Assembly: GCA_046533095.1 (NCBI GenBank)
Contig: JAJQRA010000035.1
Span: forward strand, 62,001-126,000
DNA from: ZAX-1 sp046533095
GTDB lineage: Bacteria > Bacillota > Clostridia > Lachnospirales > Lachnospiraceae
Length of the DNA stretch: 64,000 nt
Direction: 5' to 3'
The position numbers and the translations under genes were made by a program. Within the stretch, counting starts at the first letter, position 1; every line of letters begins with the position of its first letter. Of the stretch, positions 43,319-52,975 are shown in pieces. The notes under the pieces are model-generated. The model did no database searches, was not told the DNA's origin, and worked only from the letters and a program-made list of their open reading frames with translations.

Positions 43319-45304
43319 ATGCATAAGTTCAAAAGTATTCAAAGAAAGATATTAAATGCGGGACTATTGATATTAACAAGTGCGTCATTGGTGCTGGGGG
43401 CTGTGTCGATTTATGCGAACTACATCAGTACAGTAAAAATACTAGAACAAACTTTTACAGAAACAGCAGAAGTGGCGGCAGAACGCGTAGGATATGAAAT
43501 TAGCAGCTACATGAATATTATAAAAGAAATAGGGACTGCGACAAAACTGAGCAACCCCCAAATTTCACTGGAAGATAAAAAGGCTATTATGGATGAAAAA
43601 GTAGAAACCTACGGCTTTGTGGAAGCCAATCTGATTGGAAAAGATGGCATAAGCGTTTTAAATGGGATAGACAGTAGCCAAAGGGAATATTTTAAAATAG
43701 CTATAAGTGGGAAAACTTGCATAACGGGACCCTTGCGTAGCCAGACAACAGGGAAAGTTACAATTATTCTCGCGGGGCCACTATGGGCAAACGGAAAACC
43801 GAATACCACGGTAGAGGGCGCTGTACTATTAATACCGAACGAAGAATTTCTAAATGATATTGCAAGGTCGATACAGGTTAGTGAAGGCGCCAGCTCCTAT
43901 ATGCTTGATAAAAGTGGCAATACGATAGCGCATCGTTCGAATGAAGTAGTGGCAAATGAAGAAAATACAGTCGAAATGGTGGGCACAGATAGTTCTTTAA
44001 AGCAGCTTGCTAAACTAGAATCACGTATGTTAAACGGCGAGAAAGGGTTTGGAAACTATCGAAGAGACGGTATCGCCAAGTTTTTGGCCTATGCACCGAT
44101 TCCAAATACCGATGGGTGGAGCCTTGCCATCAATGCTCCGGTCAAATCTTTTCTTGGCACTACGACAACAAGCATTATCACAACGATTGTTATTATGGTA
44201 ATTTCATTTATAGCTGCCTTTGCTGTGTTAGGCAGATTAGCGGCAGCAATTGGAAGACCGGTAAAACAATGTGCCGAGCGGCTGGATCTTCTTTCAAATG
44301 GCGACCTACAAACGCAGATACCAGAATTTGCGGCAAATGATGAAATTGGCATACTGATCAATTCTACAAGGGGCATTGTAACCCGTATGACAGAAATGAT
44401 CCAGGATATTAATGCTCAGCTAAAGTCTATGGCGCACGGCGATTTTAGTGTAGAAACAAAAGCAGAAGCAGCTTACTTAGGAGATTATAATATACTATTA
44501 AAATACATACAGGAATTAAACGATTCCCAAAGCCGTACGCTAAGGAAAATCGAAGAATCGGCAAATCAAGTTTCCCTAGGCTCCGATCAGATGGCGGGTG
44601 GCGCACAAAACCTTGCAGAAGGCGCTACAGAGCAGGCTGGTGCAGTACAGCAGCTTGTAGCTACCGTAAATGATGTGACAGCGCAAGTCCAGTTAAATGC
44701 AGCGGAAGCTTCTGATACAAGCGAGAATGCACAGGCAATTGGTGAAAAAGCAGTAAAGAGTACCGCGCAGGTACAGAAAATGACAAATGCAATGCAACGA
44801 ATCAGTGATGCATCCAATAAGATTGCGAATATCATAACCAACATAGAAGATATCGCCTCGCAGACCAATCTGCTATCCCTAAATGCCGCAATTGAAGCAG
44901 CTCGTGCAGGAGAGGCAGGAAAAGGCTTTGCAGTTGTTGCAGAAGAAATTAGAAAGCTTGCAACACAATCTGCGCAGGCAGTAAATGATACGAGGGAATT
45001 AATCCACACTGCATTGGACGAAGTGACAAACGGTAGAGAAATGGTTGACTTTACAGCAGAATCCCTGCAAGAAATTATTATGGGAATTGAACAGGTCGTT
45101 TCTTCGATTGAAAAAGTTGCCGTTTCAACGAGCCAGCAGGCGGAAACGATTGAACAGATTAATATGGGTGTGGAGCAAATATCAACCGTTGTTCAGGCAA
45201 ATTCAGCCACCGCACAGGAAAGTTCCGCGACAAGCGAGGAATTGTCGGCACAAGCGACGGCTTTAAATGAAATGGTAAGCCAATTTAAGCTAAAGGAATT
45301 GTAA
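43319..45304 (+). CDS. Methyl-accepting chemotaxis protein
   Basis: A 661-residue transmembrane chemoreceptor. A helix at about 11-33 leads to an extracellular Cache-type sensor (35-275), then a second helix (about 280-305), HAMP (305-360) and the cytoplasmic signalling domain with the hairpin tip NIEDIASQTNLLSLNAAIEAARAGE (read in pieces) that binds CheA and CheW. GAAGGGAG precedes the ATG. No che or flagellar gene is in the window. The ligand is unknown. Decayed copies of its 3' end lie directly downstream. Confidence 0.95.
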   Translation: MHKFKSIQRKILNAGLLILTSASLVLGAVSIYANYISTVKILEQTFTETAEVAAERVGYEISSYMNIIKEIGTATKLSNPQISLEDKKAIMDEKVETYGFVEANLIGKDGISVLNGIDSSQREYFKIAISGKTCITGPLRSQTTGKVTIILAGPLWANGKPNTTVEGAVLLIPNEEFLNDIARSIQVSEGASSYMLDKSGNTIAHRSNEVVANEENTVEMVGTDSSLKQLAKLESRMLNGEKGFGNYRRDGIAKFLAYAPIPNTDGWSLAINAPVKSFLGTTTTSIITTIVIMVISFIAAFAVLGRLAAAIGRPVKQCAERLDLLSNGDLQTQIPEFAANDEIGILINSTRGIVTRMTEMIQDINAQLKSMAHGDFSVETKAEAAYLGDYNILLKYIQELNDSQSRTLRKIEESANQVSLGSDQMAGGAQNLAEGATEQAGAVQQLVATVNDVTAQVQLNAAEASDTSENAQAIGEKAVKSTAQVQKMTNAMQRISDASNKIANIITNIEDIASQTNLLSLNAAIEAARAGEAGKGFAVVAEEIRKLATQSAQAVNDTRELIHTALDEVTNGREMVDFTAESLQEIIMGIEQVVSSIEKVAVSTSQQAETIEQINMGVEQISTVVQANSATAQESSATSEELSAQATALNEMVSQFKLKEL

Positions 45305-45312
45305 AGATAGGA

Positions 45313-45520
45313 AAAGGGCGATGCCGAAAATGAAATGGTAGGTCAATTAAGTGGAAAAAATGGTAGATGATAGAGAAAGGCCGATATTGATCAACATGGG
45401 CGTAGAGCGGATGTTAACCGTTACCCAGACAAATTCAGCCACCGCACAGGAAGCTTTGCGACAGGCGAAGAATAGTCGTCTTAGGCGGTGGCCGTAAATG
45501 GGATGGTAAGTAAATGAAAG
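45313..45520 (+). pseudogene. Decayed partial duplications of the chemoreceptor 3' end
   Basis: GAAAATGAAATGGTAGGTCA (45328 onward) matches the receptor's last codons (AAATGAAATGGTAAGCCAAT). A second, longer copy from about 45390 shares GATCAACATGGGCGTAGAGC and CAAATTCAGCCACCGCACAG, the latter an exact 20-base match to the gene, then degenerates around ATGGGATGGTAAG. Stops and indels interrupt both. Confidence 0.75.
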
Positions 45521-45579
45521 AGAAGTGAAGCAATAAAATAGGCACAATGAGGGTGTTGCTATTCACACACTTCCTCCTG

Positions 45580-47034
45580 CTATTCATCAACGCTATAGTT
45601 TGGAGCTTCTTTCGTAATATGGATATCATGAGGATGGCTTTCTTTTAAAGAAGCGGCGGTTATTTTTATAAATTGACCATTGACTTTCAATTCTTCAATC
45701 GTACGCGTACCGCAATACCCCATGCCGGAACGTAGACCTCCTAGGAGCTGAAAGATAGTATCCTCTACGGTTCCTCTATAAGAGACACGCCCTTCTACGC
45801 CTTCTGGAACCAGTTTCTTTGCTTCCTGTTGAAAGTAGCGGTCCTTGCTTCCATTTTCCATTGCCGCTAAAGAACCCATACCGCGATATACCTTATATTT
45901 ACGTCCTTGATATAGTTCAAAGGTACCGGGGCTTTCATCGCACCCCGCAAACATGCTGCCCATCATACAGACGTTAGCGCCTGCGGCAATCGCTTTTGTT
46001 ATGTCGCCGGAATACTTAATGCCACCATCTGCAATAACCGGAACAGCATATTCTTTTGCAACTTCATAGCAACCTATGATGGCGGAAATCTGAGGAACGC
46101 CAATCCCGGCTACCACACGGGTCGTACAGATGGAACCCGGTCCAATCCCTACTTTAATCGCGTCTGCGCCTGCTTTGATTAAATCCCTTGTGGCAGCACC
46201 GGTTGCAATGTTGCCGGCTATGACCTGTAAATTCGGATACTTCTCCTTAATAGAGGCAACCGCATTGATAACATTGCTAGAATGGCCGTGGGCAGAATCT
46301 ACAATAATAACATCGACCTGCACATCAACTAAGGCATCAATCCGATCCATCATGTTTTGTGTAATGCCGATACCGGCACCACAGAGCAGACGGCCCTGCT
46401 CGTCTTTTGCAGAGCCAGGGTATCGAATCTGTTTTTCGATATCCTTAATCGTGATAAGTCCTTTTAAGTTAAAGTCCTCATCAACAATCGGAAGTTTTTC
46501 TTTGCGTGCCTTCCCTAAAATTAGTTTTGCCTCTGCTAACGTAATGCCCTCCCGTGCAGTGATTAGGTTTTCTGAGGTCATGGATTCCTTGATTTTTTTT
46601 GAAAAATCCTCTTCAAATTTTAAATCGCGGTTTGTAATGATACCTACGAGTTTGCCCTGTTGCGTGATAGGTACGCCGGAAATCCGAAATTTCGCCATCA
46701 ACTCATCGGCATTGTGTAAAGTATGTTCAGGGGATAGGAAAAATGGATCGGTAATAACGCCGTTTTCAGAACGCTTTACCTTATCTACTTCGTCAGCCTG
46801 CTCTTTAATAGGCATATTCTTATGAACGATGCCGATACCACCTTGACGAGCTAGGGCGATTGCCATACGATGTTCCGTTACGGTATCCATACTTGCACTC
46901 ATAATAGGAATGTTTAACATTATTTTTTTTGTAAGGTTTGTTGATAAATCTACCAGATTTGGTGTTATTTCCGAATAGGCCGGTACGAGCAACACGTCAT
47001 CAAAGGTGATTCCTTCACCGATAATTGTACCCAT
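45580..47034 (-). CDS. guaB: IMP dehydrogenase
   Basis: A 484-residue enzyme that oxidises IMP to XMP, the first step of GMP synthesis. Catalytic loop GIGPGSICTTR with Cys303; two CBS domains inserted at about 95-205; N-terminal GITFDDVLLVPAYS. The ATG at 47034 has AGAGGAT upstream; a start 18 codons earlier has no support. The transcript start is only about 40 bases upstream, leaving no room for a purine riboswitch. Confidence 0.96.
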   Translation of the reverse strand: MGTIIGEGITFDDVLLVPAYSEITPNLVDLSTNLTKKIMLNIPIMSASMDTVTEHRMAIALARQGGIGIVHKNMPIKEQADEVDKVKRSENGVITDPFFLSPEHTLHNADELMAKFRISGVPITQQGKLVGIITNRDLKFEEDFSKKIKESMTSENLITAREGITLAEAKLILGKARKEKLPIVDEDFNLKGLITIKDIEKQIRYPGSAKDEQGRLLCGAGIGITQNMMDRIDALVDVQVDVIIVDSAHGHSSNVINAVASIKEKYPNLQVIAGNIATGAATRDLIKAGADAIKVGIGPGSICTTRVVAGIGVPQISAIIGCYEVAKEYAVPVIADGGIKYSGDITKAIAAGANVCMMGSMFAGCDESPGTFELYQGRKYKVYRGMGSLAAMENGSKDRYFQQEAKKLVPEGVEGRVSYRGTVEDTIFQLLGGLRSGMGYCGTRTIEELKVNGQFIKITAASLKESHPHDIHITKEAPNYSVDE

Positions 47035-47078
47035 TTTATAATCCTCTCTTTCGTTAACTTTTATATTGTTGATGTACA

Positions 47079-47107
47079 ATTCTAGCAAATTTGATAGATC
47101 GTGTCAA
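47079..47107 (-). promoter_or_regulatory. Sigma-A promoter of guaB
   Basis: On the minus strand TTGACA (47107-47102), 17-base spacer, TAGAAT (47084-47079). Confidence 0.85.
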
Positions 47108-47290
47108 TGATTATAATTGGTCAGATACGGAAATAAAAGTTGAAGTAAAAATTGAAACTTTAATTGTCCAGGATTTTCCTGATTGTAAATTGCAAGTTTC
47201 ATTGTCCAACTTTTAACCGGAAATGAAGTGAGGCTGATCACTAGGCTACAGGCATCTTGTTGGCGTAACTTGTAGTAGGATAGTACCTAT

Positions 47291-48043
47291 TTAGTATATC
47301 AAATCCTGAACAACTTCTCCGGCAATCAAAAGCCCTGCCACTGAAGGGACAAATGCCGTACTGCCGGGTACCTGCCTTCGATTCGTACATTTGCGCACTG
47401 TTCCGGGTGGGCAGATGCAGTGTTCCTTGCAGCTAATGAGCATATCTTCCACCGGTCGCATCGGGTTTTCCTTGGAATAAACTACTTTTAACTTTTGAAC
47501 CCCACGCTTTTTAAGCTCCCGCCGCATTACTTTTGCCAAGGGACAAACAGATGTTTTGTAGATATCTGCAATCTCAAAGCGGGAGGCGTCCAGTTTATTG
47601 CCCGCCCCCATGGAACTGATAATTGGAACATTTGCTTCCTGTGCCTTTAAAATCAACTCGATTTTTCCGGTCACAGTATCAATCGCGTCTACAATATAAT
47701 CGTATTGGGAAAAATCAAGCTGCCCTGCAGTGTCCGGCATAAAGAACATTTGATACGTATTTACAACGATTTCGGGGTTGATTTCCAGACATCGTTCCTT
47801 TGCTGCATCGACCTTATATCGGCCCACTGTTTGGCGTGTTGCATGGAGCTGCCGGTTTAAATTGGTCAGGCAGATCCGGTCATCGTCGATCAAATCTAGG
47901 GTACCCACGCCACTTCGTACCAAGGCTTCCACCGTATAGCCACCTACTCCGCCAATTCCAACAATGGCAACTCTTGAAGAGGCCAACTTTGCCATCCCGT
48001 CCTTTAAAAGCAGCAGTTCCGTTCTTGAAAATTGATTTAACAT
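47291..48043 (-). CDS. tcdA: tRNA threonylcarbamoyladenosine dehydratase
   Basis: A 250-residue ThiF/MoeB-superfamily ATP-dependent enzyme that cyclises t6A37 to ct6A in tRNA. Nucleotide-binding start VGIGGVGGYTVEALVRSG, then DDDRICLTNLNRQLHAT and the DAIDTVTGK segment; SSMGAGNKLD and SVCPLAKVMRRELKK are typical of the TcdA group rather than ThiF. It overlaps nothing but lies two bases after the HAD gene, so both are co-transcribed. Confidence 0.9.
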   Translation of the reverse strand: MLNQFSRTELLLLKDGMAKLASSRVAIVGIGGVGGYTVEALVRSGVGTLDLIDDDRICLTNLNRQLHATRQTVGRYKVDAAKERCLEINPEIVVNTYQMFFMPDTAGQLDFSQYDYIVDAIDTVTGKIELILKAQEANVPIISSMGAGNKLDASRFEIADIYKTSVCPLAKVMRRELKKRGVQKLKVVYSKENPMRPVEDMLISCKEHCICPPGTVRKCTNRRQVPGSTAFVPSVAGLLIAGEVVQDLIY

Positions 48044-48044
48044 A

Positions 48045-48710
48045 TCATGAAAGCTCCTTTTTAATCAGATAATCTGTTAATTCTTTCACACGATCAACGA
48101 TTATTTTAGCACCGTGATCCTGCAGGAATTTTCTATCCTTAAATCCCCAACTTACGCTAATACATGGCATGTGGGCATTTTTTGCAGTTTCAATATCTAC
48201 CTCGGAATCGCCTACATAGATACAGCTTTCCACGGTGGAGCCAAGTTCTTTGATCGCCCGGAAAACAGTATCGGGAGCCGGTTTAGGTGCAGTAGAGGGC
48301 GATTCCCCGATCGCGGTCTTGATATAGGATGAAAAATGTTCTTCACACAATAATTTTACGGCATGGTCAAACTTATTGGATACCACTGCAAGCTTCATGC
48401 CGGATTGCTGCAGTCGCTCCAAACAGGGGATAATACCGGAAAATGGCACCGTTTTATGTTGCATATGCGTGGCATAGTATGCTTGAAATTCTTTTATGCA
48501 TTGTTCATAGCAGGTATTTTTTTCCCCATTGGGAAGCGCCCTTTTCATCATCGTGCGAATACCATTACCGACCATCTTACGAACGTCTTCTTTTGTATAG
48601 TGCGGAAAATGATGCTGCAACATAACATAATTAACGCTGTCGCTCAAATCATCTAATGTGTCTAATAGGGTGCCGTCTAAATCAAAAATTACCGTATCTA
48701 TCGTTGCCAT
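48045..48710 (-). CDS. HAD-superfamily phosphatase (phosphoglycolate phosphatase-like)
   Basis: A 221-residue HAD hydrolase with FDLDGTLLDTLDDL (nucleophile and general acid Asp), VVSNKFDHAVK in motif II position, Lys in the SPSTAPKPAPD region and YVGDSEVDIETAKN as motif IV. Of the Gph/PpaX subgroup, acting on phosphoglycolate or pyrophosphate-like substrates. ATG 48710 has AGGAGG four bases upstream. Confidence 0.88.
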   Translation of the reverse strand: MATIDTVIFDLDGTLLDTLDDLSDSVNYVMLQHHFPHYTKEDVRKMVGNGIRTMMKRALPNGEKNTCYEQCIKEFQAYYATHMQHKTVPFSGIIPCLERLQQSGMKLAVVSNKFDHAVKLLCEEHFSSYIKTAIGESPSTAPKPAPDTVFRAIKELGSTVESCIYVGDSEVDIETAKNAHMPCISVSWGFKDRKFLQDHGAKIIVDRVKELTDYLIKKELS

Positions 48711-48728
48711 GTATCCTCCTATGGGCAA

Positions 48729-49106
48729 CTGTCCTATAAAAATGCCCTGTCCGCATTATAGCATGAAAAAAGAAAAAAGTATAGGCATTCACTCGTTGAA
48801 TAAATTCGCCTGTTTAAAAGTGCCCAATGAGTACATCTTTATTAGAGCAAATTAATTTTCGTCGAGCGTGTTTGCTTTTGAAAGCGAGCGCGTAAACGAA
48901 AGGGTCATCTGCCATATCAATAAAATACGCGCCACAACTATTGCATTTGAAAGGTGAAATAAATTATAATAAGGCAGTAGCAATAAAAAAACGTAACGAT
49001 TCAAGGACACAGAAATCGTTGCTGAAAAACAACAAGAAGGAACCTAGGAAAAGAGTCTCCGCACACAAGGATATCGTACCGGGCACAGTCGCTTTTTAGA
49101 GGATAG
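48729..49106. other. Divergent intergenic region, no gene seen
   Basis: Between the leftward HAD gene and the rightward CCA gene. A small imperfect stem AACGATT/AATCGTT occurs around 48995-49020. No confident promoter. Confidence 0.4.
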
Positions 49107-49118
49107 ATGGGAGTTTTC

Positions 49119-50486
49119 ATGCAGATTCATTTGCCAAATAAAGTAAACTATATAATAGGGAAATTAGTCCAAAAAGGATATGAGGCATATGCGGTCGGAG
49201 GCTGCATCAGAGACAGCATGTTAGGGAGGGATCCGCAGGACTGGGACATCACAACTTCTGCAACGCCAAATCAAATCAAGTGCGTTTTCCCCAAAACGAT
49301 TGATACCGGCATAGCGCATGGAACGGTAACAGTAGAACTGGATCATGCGTATTTTGAAGTAACGACCTATCGGATTGATGGGAAATATGAAGATGGCAGA
49401 CACCCAAACGAGGTGCTGTTTACAAGGAATCTAAAGGAAGATCTAAGGCGTCGGGATTTTACAATCAATGCGATGGCATATAATGAACAAAACGGTCTGG
49501 TGGATATTTTTGGCGGGAGAGGGGATTTGGATAAAAAAATAATACGCTGTGTAGGAGAGGCAAAAGATCGGTTCACGGAAGATGCGCTTCGGATGCTGCG
49601 AGCCATACGGTTTTCTGCCCAATTAGGCTTTTCGATCGAAAACGGCACCAAACATGCGATGACATGCCTGGCGTCAAATTTAAATAAAATAAGCGCCGAA
49701 CGGGTGCAGGCGGAACTGGTAAAGCTGCTGTTATCTTCGAATCCGCAAAAAATACGGGAAGTATATGAAACAGGGATGTCGGCGATCATATTGCCGGAAC
49801 TTGACCAAATGATGGCGACAAAACAAAATAGTCCGCACCATTGCTATACGGTAGGGGAACATTGCATACAATCGCTTTTGTACGTAGCCCCACAAAAAGT
49901 ACTGCGCCTGACCATGCTTTTACATGATATAGGCAAACCATGCTGCATATCGGTAGATGAAAAAGGGATCAATCATTTTAAAGGACATCAGCAAAAAGGC
50001 GCGCAAATGGCCAAGGAAATTTTAAAACGGCTGAAATTTGACAATGATACCATTGAGAAAGCCACGAAGCTTATTTTATGGCATGACGATCTTCCTCCAC
50101 TTGACCCAGTGGCAATTAGGCAGGCAATCTACCGGATTGGAATCGAACAGTATCCGGCATTGTTTGCCGTAAAAAAAGCCGATATTTTGGCAAAAAGCGA
50201 ATATGGGCGTATGGAGAAACTGGCCTACCTTGCATCGTATGAACAGCTGTATGGGCAAATACGAGAACATCAGGACTGCCTATCCTTAAAAGAATTGGCC
50301 GTTTCCGGAAAAGATTTGATTGAACAAGGCATGAAACCGGGGATCAAAATAGGGCAGATGCTGGAACAGATGCTGCAGCTCGTTTTGATACACCCACAAT
50401 ATAATAGCAAAGAAACCCTTTTAAGGAACAGGAAGGCACTAGAAGAAAGCTCGAAAGCAACGACATGTTCCGGCTTTTGCGATTGA
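49119..50486 (+). CDS. CCA tRNA nucleotidyltransferase
   Basis: A 455-residue class II CCA-adding enzyme that builds or repairs the CCA end of tRNA. Head motif AVGGCIRDSMLGRDPQDWD with catalytic aspartates, RRDFTINAMAYN, RFTEDALRMLRAIRFSAQLG, and an HD domain (GEHCIQSLLY, MLLHDIGKP). The tRNA genes in this window lack encoded CCA, so the enzyme is essential here. The start at 49119 has GGGAG upstream; ATG 49107 is an alternative. Confidence 0.94.
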   Translation: MQIHLPNKVNYIIGKLVQKGYEAYAVGGCIRDSMLGRDPQDWDITTSATPNQIKCVFPKTIDTGIAHGTVTVELDHAYFEVTTYRIDGKYEDGRHPNEVLFTRNLKEDLRRRDFTINAMAYNEQNGLVDIFGGRGDLDKKIIRCVGEAKDRFTEDALRMLRAIRFSAQLGFSIENGTKHAMTCLASNLNKISAERVQAELVKLLLSSNPQKIREVYETGMSAIILPELDQMMATKQNSPHHCYTVGEHCIQSLLYVAPQKVLRLTMLLHDIGKPCCISVDEKGINHFKGHQQKGAQMAKEILKRLKFDNDTIEKATKLILWHDDLPPLDPVAIRQAIYRIGIEQYPALFAVKKADILAKSEYGRMEKLAYLASYEQLYGQIREHQDCLSLKELAVSGKDLIEQGMKPGIKIGQMLEQMLQLVLIHPQYNSKETLLRNRKALEESSKATTCSGFCD

Positions 50487-50554
50487 AATAAAAAGTGCTT
50501 GGATGGCATAGATTTTTACCCTTTTTCATATGATAGAAGGACACAGGAAAAAAT

Positions 50555-51589
50555 GTGAATGATCGTATGGAGGAAGTCTATGTGTATAATCGAGTAAATC
50601 AGATATTAGAACAGTATCCATTTGCAGTAAAACAGACTTATAAGGGAAGAGGCGCACTTATCTGTGATACGGATATGGGGCTTAAGATAGTAAAAGAATA
50701 CAAAGGGTCCAAGGAAAGGGCAGACTTTTTAGATAAGACATTGCAATTTGTAAGGGAAAATGGACAAGAACGTATTGACTGCATTGTAAAAACCAAGGAA
50801 GGGCTGACCCTTGCAAAAGATACGGATGCAGTCGTGTACATGGTGCGTGACTGGTACGAAGGCCATGAGTGCGACACAAAAAATCGTGACGATGTGCTAA
50901 AGTCAATCAACAAACTTGCCAAACTACATAATATTTTACGGCACTTTGAAGAAGAAATACCCGAATTTTTACAGATAAAACCGGATACCCTGCTTTTAGA
51001 ATACGAAAGGCACAGCCGTGAATTGAAAAAAGTACGAAACTACATATGCGCAAAGAAAAAGAAAACTGATTTTGAAATAGAGTTTGCGAAAAATTACCAT
51101 ACCTTTTATGAGCAGGCAGAAGGGGTTGCCACCTTACAGAAAAAAGCGTTGAACCAAATGCAGAACAACCAGAATGGGGGCAGGCATCTATATGGTATCT
51201 GCCATGGGGACTTTAATCAGCATAATATTTTATTTTCTAAGGGCGGCATTGCAATTTTGAATTTTGAAAAGGCGCTCTATGACGTTTTGGTGAGCGATTT
51301 AAGTAATTTTATCCGTAAAATTTTGGAAAAGCATAATTGGAATCTGGGGCTTGGAATGGATATGCTAAATACCTACAGCAACGTTCGCCCTTTAGAAGAA
51401 GAGGAAATACGCCAATTATATATCCGTCTTGCATATCCCGAAAAATTCTGGAAAATATCAAACCACTACTATAATTCCAGTAAAGCATGGGTATGTGGTA
51501 GAAATTTAGAAAAATTAAGTAAAGTAGTGCAACAAAATGAGAGTAGGGGCCAGTTTTTAAATTTCATGTCTCATAATATTTTGTTTTAA
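50555..51589 (+). CDS. CotS-family spore coat protein
   Basis: A 344-residue protein kinase-like (aminoglycoside phosphotransferase fold) member of the CotS/YutH spore coat family. Marks are VYNRVNQILEQYPF at the start, VRDWYEGHECD, LAKLHNILRHFEEE and the catalytic-loop-like CHGDFNQHNILF. Members are coat components in Bacillus and Clostridia. GTG start at 50555 with AGGAAAAAT upstream; ATG 50567 is possible. Expression late in the mother cell is expected but no promoter was identified. Confidence 0.88.
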   Translation: MNDRMEEVYVYNRVNQILEQYPFAVKQTYKGRGALICDTDMGLKIVKEYKGSKERADFLDKTLQFVRENGQERIDCIVKTKEGLTLAKDTDAVVYMVRDWYEGHECDTKNRDDVLKSINKLAKLHNILRHFEEEIPEFLQIKPDTLLLEYERHSRELKKVRNYICAKKKKTDFEIEFAKNYHTFYEQAEGVATLQKKALNQMQNNQNGGRHLYGICHGDFNQHNILFSKGGIAILNFEKALYDVLVSDLSNFIRKILEKHNWNLGLGMDMLNTYSNVRPLEEEEIRQLYIRLAYPEKFWKISNHYYNSSKAWVCGRNLEKLSKVVQQNESRGQFLNFMSHNILF

Positions 51590-51788
51590 AATGGAAAAGG
51601 TTATGGTATAATGTTTTAAACATAGTGAACTTTATACCATAAAATGTGAAAATCGTAACGGTTTAGGGTATTCAATCGAAAAAGGGGTATGCATCGAAAG
51701 AAAAATGTGTTGCAATACAAGCTTTTTGTATCTCCAATAGCAAAAGAAGTACGACTGAATCGTTACTGAAATAAAAAGGAGTGTAGAC

Positions 51789-52892
51789 GTGTTTTTACGA
51801 AAGGACATCGTACCATTTATAGCAATAATAATACTGCTTTTTAGTATCCTTGTAGTTACCGGATGCGGTGTAGGAACAAAAAAGGGATCAATAGACGAAC
51901 ATGCGGCAGATGAGCTTGTTATGCAGGCAAAGGAAGAGCCTTTCTCTAGCGAGGGGGAGGCAACGGACTTTTATATCGTCATTGATATGAACCTTAAAAG
52001 CAAAACGATGATCTTGCAAAATACAAAAAGCAACCGGCAGGAGGAGTATTCTTACACTGGCGGTACTTATATTTTGGACAAATATGGAAGCAATTTAACA
52101 ATTGCCCAACTAAATTTAGGTGAAATCGTTTCCGTTGAAATGACAGGGAAAGACAATAAATTAAGCCGGATACAACTGCCTGCAACGATCGTTTCACAGG
52201 ATAATGTCAGTAAATATACGATGAATCAAGAAGAACATAAACTTACGATAGGAAACACAGATTATTATTATGATGATACCTTATTCGTGATTTCCCAAAA
52301 CGAGCCACGCGATATCAGTGAACTTAGCGAGCAGGATATCATCAGTATACGAGGCGAGGGCAAGAAGCTATATTCCATCATCGTCACAGCTGGACATGGT
52401 ACGATCATCCTAAAAGATACCCAATTATTTGAGGGAGGCTTTGTTACAATCGGAAATGTTCTGGCAGAAAAAATCACTGCTAATATGAGTATTGAGATAG
52501 CAGAAGGAACCTATTTATTATCTGTGACAAAGGATGGCTATAGTGGCTCTGTGGAGATTACGGTAATTCGCGATGAAGAACTAGTGGTAGATTTAGAAGC
52601 AATCGAAGGGGAGGCGCCAAAGGATTGCACCTTGCAGTTTCGGGTTGTGCCTGAGTACGCAAACGTCACGTTAGGTGGCGTAGAGATTGAACCTGCACAG
52701 CCGATTAATATAAAATATGGAATCTATACAGTCACTGCGAAAGCAGAAGGATATGAGGACTGGACGAAAAAAGTTGCAGTAAACTCAAGCGAGGCAACAA
52801 TTTCGATTGAATTAAAGCCGATTGAAACTACAGAAGAGACTCTGCCGGTCTCATCAGGAACTACAGTAACCCCAGGCAACACCACGCCTTAG
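51789..52892 (+). CDS. PEGA-domain lipoprotein
   Basis: A 367-residue lipoprotein: signal helix then lipobox VVTGC (Cys26). The middle (about 55-215) is beta-rich, and two PEGA domains follow (about 217-275 and 280-347: EGTYLLSVTKDGYSGSVEI and GIYTVTAKAEGYEDW), ending in a Thr/Pro-rich tail. It is surface-attached; function unknown. The GTG start has AGGAG eight bases before. Confidence 0.85.
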   Translation: MFLRKDIVPFIAIIILLFSILVVTGCGVGTKKGSIDEHAADELVMQAKEEPFSSEGEATDFYIVIDMNLKSKTMILQNTKSNRQEEYSYTGGTYILDKYGSNLTIAQLNLGEIVSVEMTGKDNKLSRIQLPATIVSQDNVSKYTMNQEEHKLTIGNTDYYYDDTLFVISQNEPRDISELSEQDIISIRGEGKKLYSIIVTAGHGTIILKDTQLFEGGFVTIGNVLAEKITANMSIEIAEGTYLLSVTKDGYSGSVEITVIRDEELVVDLEAIEGEAPKDCTLQFRVVPEYANVTLGGVEIEPAQPINIKYGIYTVTAKAEGYEDWTKKVAVNSSEATISIELKPIETTEETLPVSSGTTVTPGNTTP

Positions 52893-52975
52893 GAGCACAG
52901 CAAGGAAGAACGTATGGGATTTTCCCCTTACAATATTTTAATGCGTGTTGTAGCACGTAGATGGAGGTATAGAAC

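Noticed and set aside
47035..47110. Purine riboswitch before guaB
   Set aside because: The promoter leaves only about 40 bases of leader, too short for an aptamer.
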